Assembly (NCBI RefSeq): GCF_003313505.1
Contig: NZ_QMHO01000003.1
Span: 186,001 to 250,000 of the forward strand
Origin: Pedobacter nanyangensis
Lineage (GTDB): Bacteria; Bacteroidota; Bacteroidia; Sphingobacteriales; Sphingobacteriaceae
DNA: 64,000 nucleotides
Reading direction: 5' to 3'
The notes under the pieces: generated by a model
Told to the model about the DNA's origin: nothing
Seen by the model: only the letters and a program-made list of their open reading frames with translations
Databases searched by the model: none
Part shown: in pieces, positions 43,016-52,727 of the stretch
Numbering within the stretch: the first letter of the stretch is position 1
How the letters are laid out: every line of letters begins with the position of its first letter
Made by a program: the position numbers and the translations under genes

Positions 43016-44701
43016 TTAGTCCACATTATCGTGCAAAAATGAGTTGTTAGGCCTAATTCCTGTTTCACCATCTTCGTCATTGGTTAGGGTAAATCTAGAT
43101 ACCTGTGATTCTGACGAGTGCTGGATTTGCTGTAACTGCATTTGCTTGCGTTGGTAAGCAGGAACATTTTCCAGTTCTTGTAGGCCATTGGTTGTTCTTA
43201 GCTTCATGCTCAGGTCTTTCAACCTCAAAATTCTTTCTTTTGATTTCCTCAATTGTTCTTCAATCGATTCGTCTGTCTTATCTTGGTCGGCGCTGTAGGC
43301 CTCTACAGGAGCTACCGGGGCAGCCACAGGTTGCTCTTCTACGGTTTCCTCTGGAATAGAGGCGATAGGCGTTTCGAAAACAAATTCCGTTTCAGCTACC
43401 TTTACTTCGAATTCAAAACCTGGCTCTTCTGTATTTTTAGGTTCTTCGGCGCTAATTTGCTCCTCCACCAATTGATGGAATACAAATCCAGGTTCTTCTG
43501 TTGCCGGCGCAGGGCTAGGCGCTGCTGCTACTGGAGCTGGCTTAGCAATATTGAACAAATCACCAAATAAATCTGGCTGTTTGGCTTCTTCTGGCTGAAC
43601 TTTCAACACCGGCTCATTGCTTACTGGCGCCTCTTTAGGTGTAATGAACGAGTTTACTGGCTCCACTGGTCTTACCAATGGTGCTTCTTCTGGCGTTAAC
43701 AAAGAGATTTTTTTAACGTTTTGTTTGTCTTTTTCTCTTTGCTCGGTAGTTTGGAAACCAGTAGCGATAATGGTTACCGAAATCTTATCTCCCAAGTTCT
43801 CATCTATACAGTTACCCCAGATTAAATCGGCACTTAAACCTGCTTTATCTTGGATATAATCTGTAATGATCGAAACCTCATCCATAGTTACTTCTTTAAC
43901 ACCAGAACTGATGTTTAAAAGGATGTATCTAGCCCCTTCAATTTCGTTATCTTTTAATAATGGCGAAGCTAGAGCGCCTTCAACCGCTGCTAAAGCACGG
44001 TTATCACCATCGGCTGCATAACTACCCATGATACATACCCCGCTTTCTTTCATCACCGTACGCACATCTTTAAAATCGACGTTGATATAGCCTGGCACGG
44101 TAATGATCTCTGCAATACCCTTAGCTGCTGTGGTTAAGATATCATCTGCTTGTGCAAATGCAGAACCTAAGGTTAAGTTGCCGAAAATCTCCCGTAGTCT
44201 ATCGTTAGAAATCACCAGGTAAGAATCAACGTACTTCTTCAATTCTTCCAAACCATCGTCAGCTTGCATTTTACGTCTTTTTCCTTCGAAAGAGAAAGGC
44301 GTAGTGATGATTGCCACAGTTAATATATCGAGTTCTTTTGCAGCTTTAGCAATAATTGGACTGGCACCAGTACCGGTACCACCACCCATACCTGCCGTAA
44401 TGAAAAGCATTTTGGTAGTTGGGCCCAACATGTTTTTGATATCCTCTATATTTTCTATAGCGGAGTTTTTTCCCACTTCCGGAATTGAACCAGCTCCCAT
44501 TCCTTCGGTTAAGCTAGCACCCAATTGTACTTTGTTAGGAATAGGGCTAAACTCCAATGCCTGCGCATCAGTATTACAAATAATAAAGTCTACACCAGTA
44601 ATTCCTTGACGGTACATGTGGTTTACCGCGTTACCTCCACCACCTCCAACACCAATAACTTTGATGATTGAAGATTTATCTTTTAACATTTCGAACTTCA
44701 T
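43016..44701 (-). CDS. ftsZ: Cell division protein FtsZ
   Basis: 561 residues, longer than the usual 380-400. The GTPase core (1-320) has IKVIGVGGGGGNAVNHMY, the tubulin signature GGGTGTGASPI and the T7 loop NVDFKDVRTVM. A long variable linker (about 330-510), rich in Pro, Ala and Glu, separates the core from the conserved tail NVPAYQRKQMQL, and another 40 residues follow that tail. FtsZ forms the division ring. It is last in the dcw cluster, 129 bases after ftsA. Confidence 0.98.
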   Translation of the reverse strand: MKFEMLKDKSSIIKVIGVGGGGGNAVNHMYRQGITGVDFIICNTDAQALEFSPIPNKVQLGASLTEGMGAGSIPEVGKNSAIENIEDIKNMLGPTTKMLFITAGMGGGTGTGASPIIAKAAKELDILTVAIITTPFSFEGKRRKMQADDGLEELKKYVDSYLVISNDRLREIFGNLTLGSAFAQADDILTTAAKGIAEIITVPGYINVDFKDVRTVMKESGVCIMGSYAADGDNRALAAVEGALASPLLKDNEIEGARYILLNISSGVKEVTMDEVSIITDYIQDKAGLSADLIWGNCIDENLGDKISVTIIATGFQTTEQREKDKQNVKKISLLTPEEAPLVRPVEPVNSFITPKEAPVSNEPVLKVQPEEAKQPDLFGDLFNIAKPAPVAAAPSPAPATEEPGFVFHQLVEEQISAEEPKNTEEPGFEFEVKVAETEFVFETPIASIPEETVEEQPVAAPVAPVEAYSADQDKTDESIEEQLRKSKERILRLKDLSMKLRTTNGLQELENVPAYQRKQMQLQQIQHSSESQVSRFTLTNDEDGETGIRPNNSFLHDNVD

Positions 44702-44830
44702 ATTGTTATGAATCAGTAGTTTAAAAATCTAATTTTTGCTGTTCATTCCTCTTGTAATATTAACACTTTTTTAACAGTCGTTTTCCACAACTGTTAAGAA
44801 TGTGGAAAATTCCCGGTTTGTGGAAAAATA

Positions 44831-46192
44831 TTACGGCTTGATGTAATCTTCGTCGCTCACATTCATGTCATCCCGGATAAATTCTGAGGCTTTACCTAGT
44901 AATTTATCAAACAACCCACTTCGCTTTGGTTTCTCTTTCACTTCGCGAGGTTTCTCTACAAAAACGCCTGGTTGTTTCATTTCTTCTAACAGTTCTTCAG
45001 CTTTTTGAATTCCTTTGATCAACAAACCTACCGAGGTTGCATACATTGGGCTTTTCAAGTCGTCGTAGATATTTTTAGGCATTTCTTCGTATTTAGACAA
45101 GTGCTCGTTTGGATAACCCACGCGGCAATCTAAACCTGTTACATACTCAACCATTTGGTTAAGGTGTTTCAATAAAGCACCGCCACCGGTAATCACTACT
45201 CCGCCAATCAAACGTTTTTCGTAACCAGATGATTTGATCTCGTAATAAACGTGCTCTACAATTTCTTCCATACGGGCCTGGATAATGTAGGCAAGGTTTT
45301 TAACAGAGATTTCTTTGGGCTCGCGACCACGCAATCCAGGAACACAGATAATTTCGTTTTCCTTGTTTTCTTCGGCCAGGGCTGAACCGAAACGGGTTTT
45401 CAATAATTCAGCTTGGTTGCGCATTACGGAGCAGCCTTCCCTGATGTCTTCGGTTACGCTGTTGCCCCCAAAAGGAATTACCGCTGTGTGACGAATGATC
45501 CCTTCGTGGAAAATAGCCACGTCGGTAGTACCGCCACCAATATCAACCAAACAAACCCCTGCTTCTTTTTCCTCTTCGCTCAACACCGATTCAGATGAAG
45601 CCAATGGCTCTAAAATGAGCTCTTGGGTTTGTAGCCCAGCATTGGTTACACAACGCATGATATTTTTCACGGCAGTAACCTGACCAGAAATGATATGAAA
45701 GTTAGCTTCTAAGCGAACCCCTGCCATACCTACTGGATCTTTGATCCCCGGCTCATTGTCGATGGTAAATTCTTGCGGCAATACGTGGATAATTTCTTCT
45801 CCCGGGGGCATTACCAGCTTGAACATATCGTCAATCAATTTATCGATATCTTTCTTACTGATTTCGTTGTTGAGCTCTCTACGAGTTAAAATACCCCGGT
45901 GCTGCAAGCTTTTGATGTGCTGACCTGCAATACCTACGTTTACCACACGTATTTCTACGTTTGATTGTGCGCTGGCGATTTCAACCGCTGCATTGATACC
46001 CTGAACTGTTTTTTGAATGTTGGACACCACTCCACGGGTAACGCCCGCTGATTCGGCCTTGCCAATGCCCAAAACTTCTATTTTACCATGATTAGTTCTG
46101 CGGCCCACAATTACGCAGATCTTGGTAGTTCCAATATCTAATCCTACGACGATTGGAGATTGAATGGTAGTTTTCTCTTTGCCCATAACCAT
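44831..46192 (-). CDS. ftsA: Cell division protein FtsA
   Basis: 453 residues of the actin-like ATPase that ties FtsZ to the membrane. The phosphate-1 motif is VVGLDIGTTKICVIVG, phosphate-2 VCLVDIGGGTTDVAIFH, adenosine motif GGVVITGGGALLKHL. After about residue 400 a variable region leads to a C-terminal stretch GLFDKLLGKASEFIRDDM, a candidate amphipathic membrane-targeting helix, but followed by an acidic end. Two in-frame ATG codons (46192 and 46186) compete as start. It is 25 bases after ftsQ. Confidence 0.97.
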   Translation of the reverse strand: MVMGKEKTTIQSPIVVGLDIGTTKICVIVGRRTNHGKIEVLGIGKAESAGVTRGVVSNIQKTVQGINAAVEIASAQSNVEIRVVNVGIAGQHIKSLQHRGILTRRELNNEISKKDIDKLIDDMFKLVMPPGEEIIHVLPQEFTIDNEPGIKDPVGMAGVRLEANFHIISGQVTAVKNIMRCVTNAGLQTQELILEPLASSESVLSEEEKEAGVCLVDIGGGTTDVAIFHEGIIRHTAVIPFGGNSVTEDIREGCSVMRNQAELLKTRFGSALAEENKENEIICVPGLRGREPKEISVKNLAYIIQARMEEIVEHVYYEIKSSGYEKRLIGGVVITGGGALLKHLNQMVEYVTGLDCRVGYPNEHLSKYEEMPKNIYDDLKSPMYATSVGLLIKGIQKAEELLEEMKQPGVFVEKPREVKEKPKRSGLFDKLLGKASEFIRDDMNVSDEDYIKP

Positions 46193-46216
46193 TATATTTA
46201 TTTGTTGAGTTTGATA

Positions 46217-47344
46217 TTATCTGTTTGTTTTTGTTACCGGCTTTTCTTTGGTAGCTGGTTTTTCTTTGTTTGTTGTTTGCTTCGGTTCTGTTTTTACTGT
46301 CGCCGTCTTTTTTTCAACGTTATTTTCCACTTTTTTCGAAGCCTTCCCCTTATCTACAGCCTGCGCTGCCTTCTTGGTGTCTGTGGTTTTAGCTGGTACC
46401 GCTACAACCTTTTCCTTTTTCTCTTCTGCTTTCTTTTCCTCCGTACTTATTTGTGTTGCCTTATTAATTTCCTCTTGTATAGTTGTTTTAACTACATTGT
46501 CAATTACCTGCCTTTGCTGTATAACCGAGTCAGGAACAGACGGCTTCTCTAATTTCTTAATACTTGTTGAATCCCGCTTTTCACAAACAATTTGGTTAAC
46601 GTATTTCAAATTAATGGTTCGGTAAACGTTCCATCCTACTTTTGGCATGGCCTGTTTATAAAAAGCCAGCAAATTATCCATTTTTACTTCTATATCTTTG
46701 GCCGTGCCCAGTATGATCCGCTGGTTGCCTACCCGCGGCACCATTTCGATATCATTTTTATCATTGACATACAATTGTTCCACTTGTGCATCCCAAAGCG
46801 TGTCTTGTTTGATAAACATGGCGGCTTTATACAAATCCTTCGCATTGGCAGTCATCAAGGTATCTACCCTACCGTTAAATCCTTCCAGGATATTTCCTGA
46901 AGCTACCAGTACATTTGCGGTAAAATTTGGTGATACCGGCATCTTCAAACCACCGCTATCCACATAATAATCCTGTCCGCCGGCATTTAATATTCTGAGC
47001 ACTGGTTGGCGCTGCTTCACTTCCACATAAACGGTGCCGTTCATATCGGCATATACTTTTACAAAACCAATGTACGGATTTGCCGCAATGCTTTTTTCGA
47101 TTTCATGGAGATTGATTCCTTCTAAATTCCGACCAATCAAATCGCCTTGGTTTTGCTTTAAAATGGCATCAATTTCTTCTATCTCTATAAAATTATCCGC
47201 TCCAGGAATCAATATTTCAATTTTGGCACATTTTACCGATTGCTTTTTCACCTCGATAAAACTCATCAATACCGCCACACCCGCCAAGCAAACGAGCCAG
47301 GCAAACCCTTTAAATACCGCTTTCCAGTTTATTCTTTTAAGCAT
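46217..47344 (-). CDS. ftsQ: Cell division protein FtsQ/DivIB
   Basis: 375 residues. A basic N-terminus (MLKRINWKAVFKGF) and one transmembrane helix (about 12-28) precede a periplasmic POTRA-like part (IEILIPGADNFIEIEEIDAIL, NLEGINLHEIEKSIAANPYIGFVKVYADMNGTVYVEVKQRQPVLRI as separate segments). The beta domain ends near residue 255. From about 285 to 375 it has a Lys/Thr/Glu-rich tail of low complexity, unlike the short ends of most FtsQ. It overlaps murC by eight bases. Confidence 0.9.
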   Translation of the reverse strand: MLKRINWKAVFKGFAWLVCLAGVAVLMSFIEVKKQSVKCAKIEILIPGADNFIEIEEIDAILKQNQGDLIGRNLEGINLHEIEKSIAANPYIGFVKVYADMNGTVYVEVKQRQPVLRILNAGGQDYYVDSGGLKMPVSPNFTANVLVASGNILEGFNGRVDTLMTANAKDLYKAAMFIKQDTLWDAQVEQLYVNDKNDIEMVPRVGNQRIILGTAKDIEVKMDNLLAFYKQAMPKVGWNVYRTINLKYVNQIVCEKRDSTSIKKLEKPSVPDSVIQQRQVIDNVVKTTIQEEINKATQISTEEKKAEEKKEKVVAVPAKTTDTKKAAQAVDKGKASKKVENNVEKKTATVKTEPKQTTNKEKPATKEKPVTKTNR

Positions 47345-48689
47345 GGGCTAAAGTATTTTTTAACGGTTCAACAATGGTATCTATATCTCCCGCCCCAACG
47401 GTTAAAACCAGCTCTGGATTTTTATCTTTAATGAGCGCTACTACCTTTTCTTTGGCACAAACCTGCTTATGTTCATTGGTTATTTTATCCAATAGCATTT
47501 GCGAAGTAACCCCTTCAATTGGCAATTCCCTAGCTGGATAAATCTCCAATAGGACGACATCATCAGCGGTAGACAGTACTTTCGCAAACTCGTCTGCAAA
47601 ATCACGCGTACGGGTAAACAAATGCGGCTGAAAAATTACCGTCAGCTTTTTATCAGGATGCAATTGCCGCACGGCATCAAAACAGGCCCTAAGTTCTTCT
47701 GGATGGTGGGCATAATCATCGATATAGATATGCGCATTGGTTTTTACGATGGTTTCGAACCTACGTTTCACCCCTTTAAAGCTTGCCAATGCTTTTTTAA
47801 CGCTCCTTGGGTGGATACCCAAACTCAAGGCCACTCCTATGGCAGCTGTGGCATTCTCTACATTATGCTTGCCCGGCATGGCCAACTTCAGATCTGTAAT
47901 GGTGGTATAGCCATCTTCAAAGTCGAATATGAAACAGCCTTCTTCTACCCTGATATTTTTGGCATTAATTGCCGAATTTCCGTTTGCACCGTAAGTTATG
48001 CCAGCGATAGGCAAACCATCTTTGATAAACAAACGGCCCTCGGGTTTCAGTTGCGAGGCAAAAAGGTTAAACGACTCGTGCAAATGGCCTTCATCTCCGT
48101 AGATATCCAGATGGTCGGCATCCATGGAGGTAATTACGGCCACATCTGGGTGTAGGGTGAGGAAAGACCTGTCGTACTCATCAGCCTCTACCACCACCAC
48201 ATTATTTTTACCATAAAGCACATTGCTGTTATAGTTAGTGGTAATTCCACCCAAAAATGCCGTACACCCAAAACCTGTATCGGTTAGCAGGTGGGCCACC
48301 ATTGATGAAGTGGTTGTTTTGCCATGAGTACCCGCTACGCCAATGCAGTACATGCCCTCACTAATGATTCCCAATACTTGGGAACGTTTTTTCAGGTCAA
48401 AACCTTTGTGTTGAAAAAAGTTAAGGATATGCGAATCTTTAGGAATAGCTGGCGTGTACACAATTAAGGTGTCGTCGTATTTCTCTCTAAAAGCTACAGG
48501 AATCATCTCTTCTTCATCCACAAATGAGATTAAGATTCCTTCCTGCTCCAGTTGGGCGGTCAAAGCGGTACGGGTTTTATCATAGCCACAAACTACGCAG
48601 CCACGTTTTGCAAAATAGCGGGCAAGCGCACTCATGCCTATCCCCCCTATGCCTACAAAATAAACCCTATTGATGTTTGACAATTCCAT
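47337..48689 (-). CDS. murC: UDP-N-acetylmuramate--L-alanine ligase
   Basis: 450 residues. MurC adds L-Ala to UDP-MurNAc. Motifs: YFVGIGGIGMSALARYF (UDP-binding glycine loop), P-loop GVAGTHGKTTTSSM, VVEADEYDRSFL, DYAHHPEELRACF in the third domain. It overlaps ftsQ downstream and follows murG by 77 bases in the dcw cluster. Confidence 0.98.
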   Translation of the reverse strand: MELSNINRVYFVGIGGIGMSALARYFAKRGCVVCGYDKTRTALTAQLEQEGILISFVDEEEMIPVAFREKYDDTLIVYTPAIPKDSHILNFFQHKGFDLKKRSQVLGIISEGMYCIGVAGTHGKTTTSSMVAHLLTDTGFGCTAFLGGITTNYNSNVLYGKNNVVVVEADEYDRSFLTLHPDVAVITSMDADHLDIYGDEGHLHESFNLFASQLKPEGRLFIKDGLPIAGITYGANGNSAINAKNIRVEEGCFIFDFEDGYTTITDLKLAMPGKHNVENATAAIGVALSLGIHPRSVKKALASFKGVKRRFETIVKTNAHIYIDDYAHHPEELRACFDAVRQLHPDKKLTVIFQPHLFTRTRDFADEFAKVLSTADDVVLLEIYPARELPIEGVTSQMLLDKITNEHKQVCAKEKVVALIKDKNPELVLTVGAGDIDTIVEPLKNTLAHA

Positions 48690-48766
48690 TTTTTGTTAGT
48701 TGGTTGTTTGGATGGTTAGTTGTTTTGACCACATCCAAAACCTTTTTACTTTCTACTTTTAACTTT

Positions 48767-49870
48767 TTACTTAATTAATTTCAACACTTCTTTTGCTATT
48801 ACTTCATCGGCGTTAGCAAAAGCCATTTTTCCTATATTTTCACTCAGCTGCGCTGATTTTTCATGATCATTCAACAAGCTTAGCGCTTGGGCCACCAAGG
48901 TGTCTTCGGCCGAGGCATCGGCAATTAAGATGGCCGCATTTTCTTTCACCAAGGCCAATGCGTTTTTAGTTTGGTGATCTTCGGCTACGTTTGGCGAAGG
49001 CACCAAAATCACTGGCTTTTTAATCAGGCATAGCTCAGCAATGGTTCCTGCCCCTGCCCTAGAAATGATGACATCCGAAGCTGCATAGGCTAGATCCATT
49101 TGGTTTAGAAATTCTAAAATCCGAACGTTCGGATGATAGTCTAATCCCAATCGTTCTACAATTCCTTTGTAGTAAAACTTACCTGTTTGCCAAATTACCT
49201 GCACATCTTGTGCGATGATTTCGGCCAAATGCTTTTCAACACTTTTATTTAAGGTTCCGGCACCTAAGCTACCACCTGTTACCAAAATGGTTTTCTTTAG
49301 TGGGTCCAGTTTCAACAACTCCGCTCCTGCATGGCGACGGCCTTCAATCTCCACGATATTTTTTCTCACGGGATTACCAGTCTTTAAAATCCTATCTGCC
49401 GGAAAGAATGCTTCCATTCCATCAAAGGCCACGCAAATTTTTGATGCTTTTTTTCCAAGCAACTTATTGGTGACGCCGGCGTAAGAATTCTGTTCCTGTA
49501 TCAAATAAGGTATTTTCTTTAGAGATGCGGCGTAAAGCAAAGGTCCAGATGCGTAACCACCAACGCCCACTACGGCATCGGGTTTGAAATCTGCAATTAG
49601 TTTCATCGCTTTGCGCACACTACCTATAACCTTAAATGGCAGCCCAAGGTTTTTTAAAATTGAACCTCGTTGAATACCGCTAATATTTAGTCCCACAATT
49701 TTATATCCAGCCGCCGGAACTTTCTCCATTTCCATACGCCCTTCTGCACCAACAAACAGGATTTCGCATTGCGGCGAAATTGCTTTTAGTGCATTAGCAA
49801 TGGCAACGGCGGGAAAAATGTGCCCGCCTGTGCCACCACCAGATATGATAATTTTTGGGAAATTATTCAT
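48767..49870 (-). CDS. murG: MurG glycosyltransferase
   Basis: 367 residues. It transfers GlcNAc to lipid I to form lipid II on the inner membrane. IISGGGTGGHIFPAVAIAN is the N-terminal glycine-rich loop; FVGAEGRMEMEKVP, GVGGYASGPLLYA, EQNSYAGVTNKLL and the GT28 donor part SRAGAGTIAELCLIKKPVILVPSP are all conserved. A palindromic repeat separates it from ftsW. Confidence 0.98.
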   Translation of the reverse strand: MNNFPKIIISGGGTGGHIFPAVAIANALKAISPQCEILFVGAEGRMEMEKVPAAGYKIVGLNISGIQRGSILKNLGLPFKVIGSVRKAMKLIADFKPDAVVGVGGYASGPLLYAASLKKIPYLIQEQNSYAGVTNKLLGKKASKICVAFDGMEAFFPADRILKTGNPVRKNIVEIEGRRHAGAELLKLDPLKKTILVTGGSLGAGTLNKSVEKHLAEIIAQDVQVIWQTGKFYYKGIVERLGLDYHPNVRILEFLNQMDLAYAASDVIISRAGAGTIAELCLIKKPVILVPSPNVAEDHQTKNALALVKENAAILIADASAEDTLVAQALSLLNDHEKSAQLSENIGKMAFANADEVIAKEVLKLIK

Positions 49871-49890
49871 GTTGTTAATTTACTCTGTTG

Positions 49891-49975
49891 CGTCATTGCG
49901 AGGAACGAAGCAATCTTTTTTCTTTTATTATAATTTAAATTCGAGATTGCTTCGTCATTCTTCCTCGCAATGACG
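49891..49975. repeat. GTCATTGCGAGG palindrome inside the dcw cluster
   Basis: CGTCATTGCGAGGAACGAAG then CAATCT on the left and AGATTGCTTCGTCATTCTTC then CTCGCAATGACG on the right. It occupies almost the whole 116-base gap between ftsW and murG and could influence read-through there. Confidence 0.85.
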
Positions 49976-49986
49976 AACAATGCTCT

Positions 49987-51168
49987 CTAAGCCATCGCAG
50001 GAATCTCACCTACAATAACTTTATCTTCTTTTTTAACGCCGCTACTATTTTCTTCTACATCCCTGCTTACACTCAGGATAATGCCAAAGGCTATACTGGT
50101 AAATATCATGGAGGTTCCGCCCATACTTACCAGAGGCAACGGCACCCCCGTTACGGGCCCCAAGCCTACTGCTACCGCCATATTTGCAAAAGCCTGAATG
50201 GTTAAACTAAAGCTTAAGCCTGCGGCCAATAATGCACCAAATGCCTTGGGGCTTCGGGTTACAATCCGCACACAGCGGTACAGCAATACCAAGTACAAAA
50301 CAATAATGGCCAAACCGCCCACCGTTCCATATTCCTCAACAATAATGGCAAAAATGAAATCGGAATATGGATGCGGTAAGAAGTTTCTTTCGGTACTGTT
50401 ACCAGGCCCCTTGCCTAGTACGCCCCCAGTGGCCAGGGCTATTTTAGCATGGTCAGACTGGTATGTTTTATCGGAGTGTTGTAACTCTGGATGTAAAAAC
50501 GAATTGATCCGCGACTTATAAGTTTCTCTGCGGGGCCCTAAAAACACCACAAACAATAGCAGGACAAAACCTCCGGCGCACACCGTTAGTATTTGCTTGA
50601 TGCTGATACGGCCTATAATCAACAGCAAAATACTTACCCCAAATAGCATCAAAGCAGTTGACAAGTTAGCAAGTGCAATGAGGATAAATACCACGCAAAC
50701 CGAGCCCATGATAGGTAAAAATGCTCGTTTTACATCCTTGATATTCTCCTGCTTACGGGTTAACATCCTGGCCAAAAAGGTAATTAAAGCTAGCTTGGCC
50801 AAATCGGAAGTTTGAAACGTAAGGTTAATTACCGGAATTTTCACCCAACGTGAGGCCTCATTTAACGATTGCCCAAAAGCCAAGGTGTACAACAATAAGG
50901 GCAAGGTAACGATCATCAGGATTTTGGAGATACCAGCATAGTACTTATAATCGAGCAAATGCGCTATGTAAATCATTGCGATACCCAGTAGCACGAAAAT
51001 CACATGCTTATACAACAGGTATTTCTCTACCGTAACGCCTTTTTTGTAAGCAATGGCTCCGGTAGCGCTATACACCGCCATAATAGAAACCATGGACAAT
51101 AGGATAATGATGATCCAAATCCAGCGGTCGCCTTTGGTGCGTTCTAAAAGTGCGTTGATGTTAAACAT
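49987..51168 (-). CDS. ftsW: SEDS-family peptidoglycan glycosyltransferase FtsW
   Basis: 393 residues with about ten transmembrane helices. SEDS features include the N-terminal RTKGDRWIWIIIILLSMVSI, LKIPVINLTFQTSDLAKLALI as a variant of the family segment (WVKIPVINLTFQTSDLAKL), HPYSDFIFAIIVEEYG and the end GVPLPLVSMGGTSMIFT. It polymerises lipid II at the septum with its partner PBP FtsI, encoded further upstream in the cluster. Confidence 0.96.
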   Translation of the reverse strand: MFNINALLERTKGDRWIWIIIILLSMVSIMAVYSATGAIAYKKGVTVEKYLLYKHVIFVLLGIAMIYIAHLLDYKYYAGISKILMIVTLPLLLYTLAFGQSLNEASRWVKIPVINLTFQTSDLAKLALITFLARMLTRKQENIKDVKRAFLPIMGSVCVVFILIALANLSTALMLFGVSILLLIIGRISIKQILTVCAGGFVLLLFVVFLGPRRETYKSRINSFLHPELQHSDKTYQSDHAKIALATGGVLGKGPGNSTERNFLPHPYSDFIFAIIVEEYGTVGGLAIIVLYLVLLYRCVRIVTRSPKAFGALLAAGLSFSLTIQAFANMAVAVGLGPVTGVPLPLVSMGGTSMIFTSIAFGIILSVSRDVEENSSGVKKEDKVIVGEIPAMA

Positions 51169-51186
51169 TTTATTCCTTATTTAGTT

Positions 51187-51220
51187 GATTTCACAGATTT
51201 TGTGATTTCACCGATTTTAA
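51187..51220. repeat. Short repeat upstream of ftsW
   Basis: GATTTCACAGATTTTGTGAT then TTCACCGATTTTA; nearly the same sequence is at 52639-52670, so murD is bracketed by two copies. Each copy has an internal CACAGATTTTGTG symmetry. Confidence 0.6.
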
Positions 51221-51231
51221 TTTCGTCTATC

Positions 51232-52623
51232 CTAAAGTTCTTTTACAGCGGCTTTAAATTGGTTGCCACGGTCTTCGTAATTTTTAAACAAGTCAAAGCT
51301 TGCACAAGCTGGCGACAATAACACGGTGCTGCCTTTTTTTGCCAAATGATAGGCTACCTGCACTGCTTCCTCGGCAGAGAAAGTATTCACAATTACTTCT
51401 ACGTCGTCCTCAAAAGCTTCATGGATACGCTTATTGTCTTTGCCCAAGCAAATAATGGCTTTTACCTTGCTTCGCACCAAATCCCTTAGCATGTTATAGT
51501 CGTTACCTTTATCTACACCGCCCATAATCAACACCACATCGGTATTAACACTTTCAAGTGCGTACCATGTTGAGTTTACATTGGTAGCCTTAGAATCGTT
51601 GATATAGGTTACATCCGATATTTTGGCCACAAATTCTAACCTGTGCTCAATATTCTTGAAATCACCCATGCTTTCGCGGATGGTTTCGTTACGCAACTCC
51701 AATACTTTTGCAACGATGCCTGAAGCCATTGAGTTGTAAATGTTGTGCTTACCTTGTAAGGCTAGATCCGAAATTGACATGGTTAGTTTGTTGTTTAATA
51801 GTGTGTTGATATAAATTGTATTCTCTTCTAAATAGGCCCCTGGCTCCACTTTTTCGATAATGGAGAAAGGATATTGTTTGCCTTGTAGGTTTACGGCTTG
51901 TAAGGCCTTCTTTGTTTCTTCATCATCGGCGCAGTACACAAATGTGTCCTCAGTGGTTTGGTTCTGCACAATGCGCATCTTTGAGGCAGCGTAATGCTCT
52001 ATTTTGTAATCGTACCTGTCCAAATGGTCGGGTGTGATGTTTAGCAACACTGCGATATCGGCTTTAAAGTCGTACATATCATCCAACATAAAGCTGGAGA
52101 TTTCGAGCACGTACCAATCATAATCATGATCAGCTACCTGTGCTGCGAAACTACGACCGATATTTCCTGCCAAACCCACGTTTAAACCTGCCTTTTTAAG
52201 GATATGGTAGGTTAACATACTGGTGGTTGATTTGCCATTTGACCCGGTGATGCAGATGGTTTTTGCCGAAGTATATCGCTTTGCAAACTCTATTTCCGAA
52301 ATCACTGGGATGCCTTTTTCGGCCAGCGCCTTAACTATGGGCACTTTTGGCGGGATTCCCGGACTTTTCACCACTTGATTTGCATTTAAAATCAATGCCT
52401 CAGTATGTTGGTTTTCCTCAAAAGGAATATTCATTCGCTGCAAATCAGCTTTGTAAGCATGGGCGATAGCGCCAAAATCAGACACAAAAACATCAAAACC
52501 TTGCTTCTGTGCAAGTTTAGCAGCACCTACACCGCTTTCGCCTGCACCCAAAATAACTACACGGGCACCCGCTGTCATCGCTGACTTGGTGTTGCCTGGT
52601 GATATGTTATTATTTGAGTTCAT
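51232..52623 (-). CDS. murD: UDP-N-acetylmuramoylalanine--D-glutamate ligase
   Basis: 463 residues. MurD adds D-Glu. VVILGAGESGVGAAKLAQ is the uracil-binding loop, CITGSNGKSTTSMLTYH the P-loop, DWYVLEISSFMLDD, NITPDHLDRYD and the end region LLSPACASFDLFKNYEDRGNQF are typical. The start at 52623 adds about 20 residues (MNSNNNISPGNTKSAM) before the first strand; a later Met may be the true start. Confidence 0.97.
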   Translation of the reverse strand: MNSNNNISPGNTKSAMTAGARVVILGAGESGVGAAKLAQKQGFDVFVSDFGAIAHAYKADLQRMNIPFEENQHTEALILNANQVVKSPGIPPKVPIVKALAEKGIPVISEIEFAKRYTSAKTICITGSNGKSTTSMLTYHILKKAGLNVGLAGNIGRSFAAQVADHDYDWYVLEISSFMLDDMYDFKADIAVLLNITPDHLDRYDYKIEHYAASKMRIVQNQTTEDTFVYCADDEETKKALQAVNLQGKQYPFSIIEKVEPGAYLEENTIYINTLLNNKLTMSISDLALQGKHNIYNSMASGIVAKVLELRNETIRESMGDFKNIEHRLEFVAKISDVTYINDSKATNVNSTWYALESVNTDVVLIMGGVDKGNDYNMLRDLVRSKVKAIICLGKDNKRIHEAFEDDVEVIVNTFSAEEAVQVAYHLAKKGSTVLLSPACASFDLFKNYEDRGNQFKAAVKEL

Positions 52624-52638
52624 CTTTATTTTTTTAGT

Positions 52639-52670
52639 GATTTCACAGATTTTGCGATTGCACCGATTTA
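52639..52670. repeat. Short repeat upstream of murD
   Basis: GATTTCACAGATTTTGCGAT then TGCACCGATTTA; second copy of the element at 51187-51220. Confidence 0.6.
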
Positions 52671-52727
52671 ACTTTTTTTAAACACCTAAGACATCTTAGG
52701 TCATCTTAGCTTTAGTCCTTTATCTTT

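Noticed and set aside
46160..46552. 130-codon plus-strand frame with many Leu, Phe and Cys
   Set aside because: It is the antisense of the Lys/Thr-rich ftsQ tail; its hydrophobic content follows from that, and it has no start context.
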